A DNA stretch of 64,000 nucleotides from an uncultured Sphingorhabdus sp. (GTDB lineage Bacteria; Pseudomonadota; Alphaproteobacteria; Sphingomonadales; Sphingomonadaceae), in contig CALMYW010000195.1 of the NCBI GenBank assembly GCA_937873665.1, positions 1 to 64,000 of the forward strand, read 5' to 3'. The notes under the pieces were generated by a model. That model was not told the origin of the DNA, did not search any database, and was given only the letters and a program-made list of their open reading frames with translations. The position numbers and the translations under genes are program-made. Below are positions 63,741-64,000 of this stretch, piece by piece; the first letter of the stretch is position 1, and each line of letters begins with the position of its first letter.

Positions 63741-64000
63741 TCATCCTTTATAGGCCGGAATGGCCAATCCCTTGTGGATGGCCGCCGCACGTAATGCGAA
63801 GCCTGCGGCCGCACTTATGGCGGCGGCCAATATTATCGGCATACCGAACCAGAAGAGCAGAACATAAAGACCTGCCGCCAATGCCGATGCGGTCACATAC
63901 AGCTCCGGTCGCAATATGATTGACGGAACGCCCGCCAGCATATCGCGGATGACGCCGCCGACGCAGGCGGTAATCACGCCCATCATCATTGCAGGCAGCG
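63741..64000 (-). CDS. TRIC-type (YicG/UPF0126) channel protein, 5' end outside the window
   Basis: The visible part reads GVITACVGGVIRDMLAGVPSIILRPELYVTASALAAGLYVLLFWF then two more helices, which is the second half of a YicG/TRIC protein: the family repeat has G-G-x-[IV]-R-D-x-L. The frame stays open to the window edge, so the start lies beyond 64000. The PepSY gene follows four bases after its stop. Confidence 0.85.
   Translation of the reverse strand, partial: LPAMMMGVITACVGGVIRDMLAGVPSIILRPELYVTASALAAGLYVLLFWFGMPIILAAAISAAAGFALRAAAIHKGLAIPAYKG

Overview
The window looks like part of the main chromosome of an alphaproteobacterium of the order Sphingomonadales (Sphingopyxis/Sphingorhabdus/Sphingomonas type). 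This rests on the order of conserved genes (maf-aroE-coaE-dnaQ on one side of a DnaA-box region and hemE-hemJ-rho-...-mnmE-mnmG-rsmG-parA-parB on the other), on protein style, and on small families typical of that order (DUF6489, DUF1491, the MarR-like winged-helix C-terminus, a DUF4402 pilin cluster). No species can be named from sequence alone.

Layout. (1) 28-8776: an 8.7-kb integrative element in the 3' end of a tRNA-Leu(GAG) gene, bounded by a 28-bp direct repeat. Just inside each end lies the same 12-bp unit in tandem (24 bp), likely integrase arm sites. It carries a P4-type integrase, an AlpA-like regulator, a tightly overlapping operon ending in a PC4-like DNA-binding protein, a putative HUH replication endonuclease, and a cargo of secreted or membrane proteins: an SNase-Excalibur nuclease, an acidic lipoprotein, and a four-gene overlapping micro-operon with genes of 34-193 codons. 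(2) 9.0-26 kb: housekeeping genes (zinc-ribbon protein, ftsEX, YdcF-like, plsC, hisC-tyrA, metX-GNAT-metW, ispG operon), an orphan acyl-CoA carboxyltransferase, an SPFH/RHH/membrane-protein trio and an M20-like protein. (3) 26.8-41.8 kb: an M3 peptidase, an AT-rich/GC-rich chimeric MarR-like gene, tRNA-Val, argH-lptM-like-lysA-Met8-like-proC, a SleB hydrolase, ptsN, hpf, dnaQ-coaE-aroE-maf-ppsR.

(4) 41.8-53.4 kb: the probable replication origin and centromere region. A 308-bp non-coding stretch between the divergent ppsR and hemE holds an exact DnaA box, several near-matches, five GANTC sites and an AT-rich end. About 7-9 kb away, three parS palindromes lie in and beside mnmG and rsmG, directly before parAB. 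(5) 53.6-57.8 kb: a DUF4402 subunit, terminator, periplasmic chaperone and non-canonical usher, probably a fimbria-like surface fibre. (6) 57.9-64 kb: fghA, mobA, tRNA-Gly(CCC) with a duplicated 3' end, a pabB-pabC fusion, an aspartate-type aminotransferase, a small membrane protein, a PepSY protein and a truncated TRIC-type channel gene running off the window.

Most genes sit in operons joined by 1-4-bp start/stop overlaps, and these were used to choose starts. The parts least explained by known families are the element's cargo and replication module, and the chimeric regulator at 29.1-30.1 kb.
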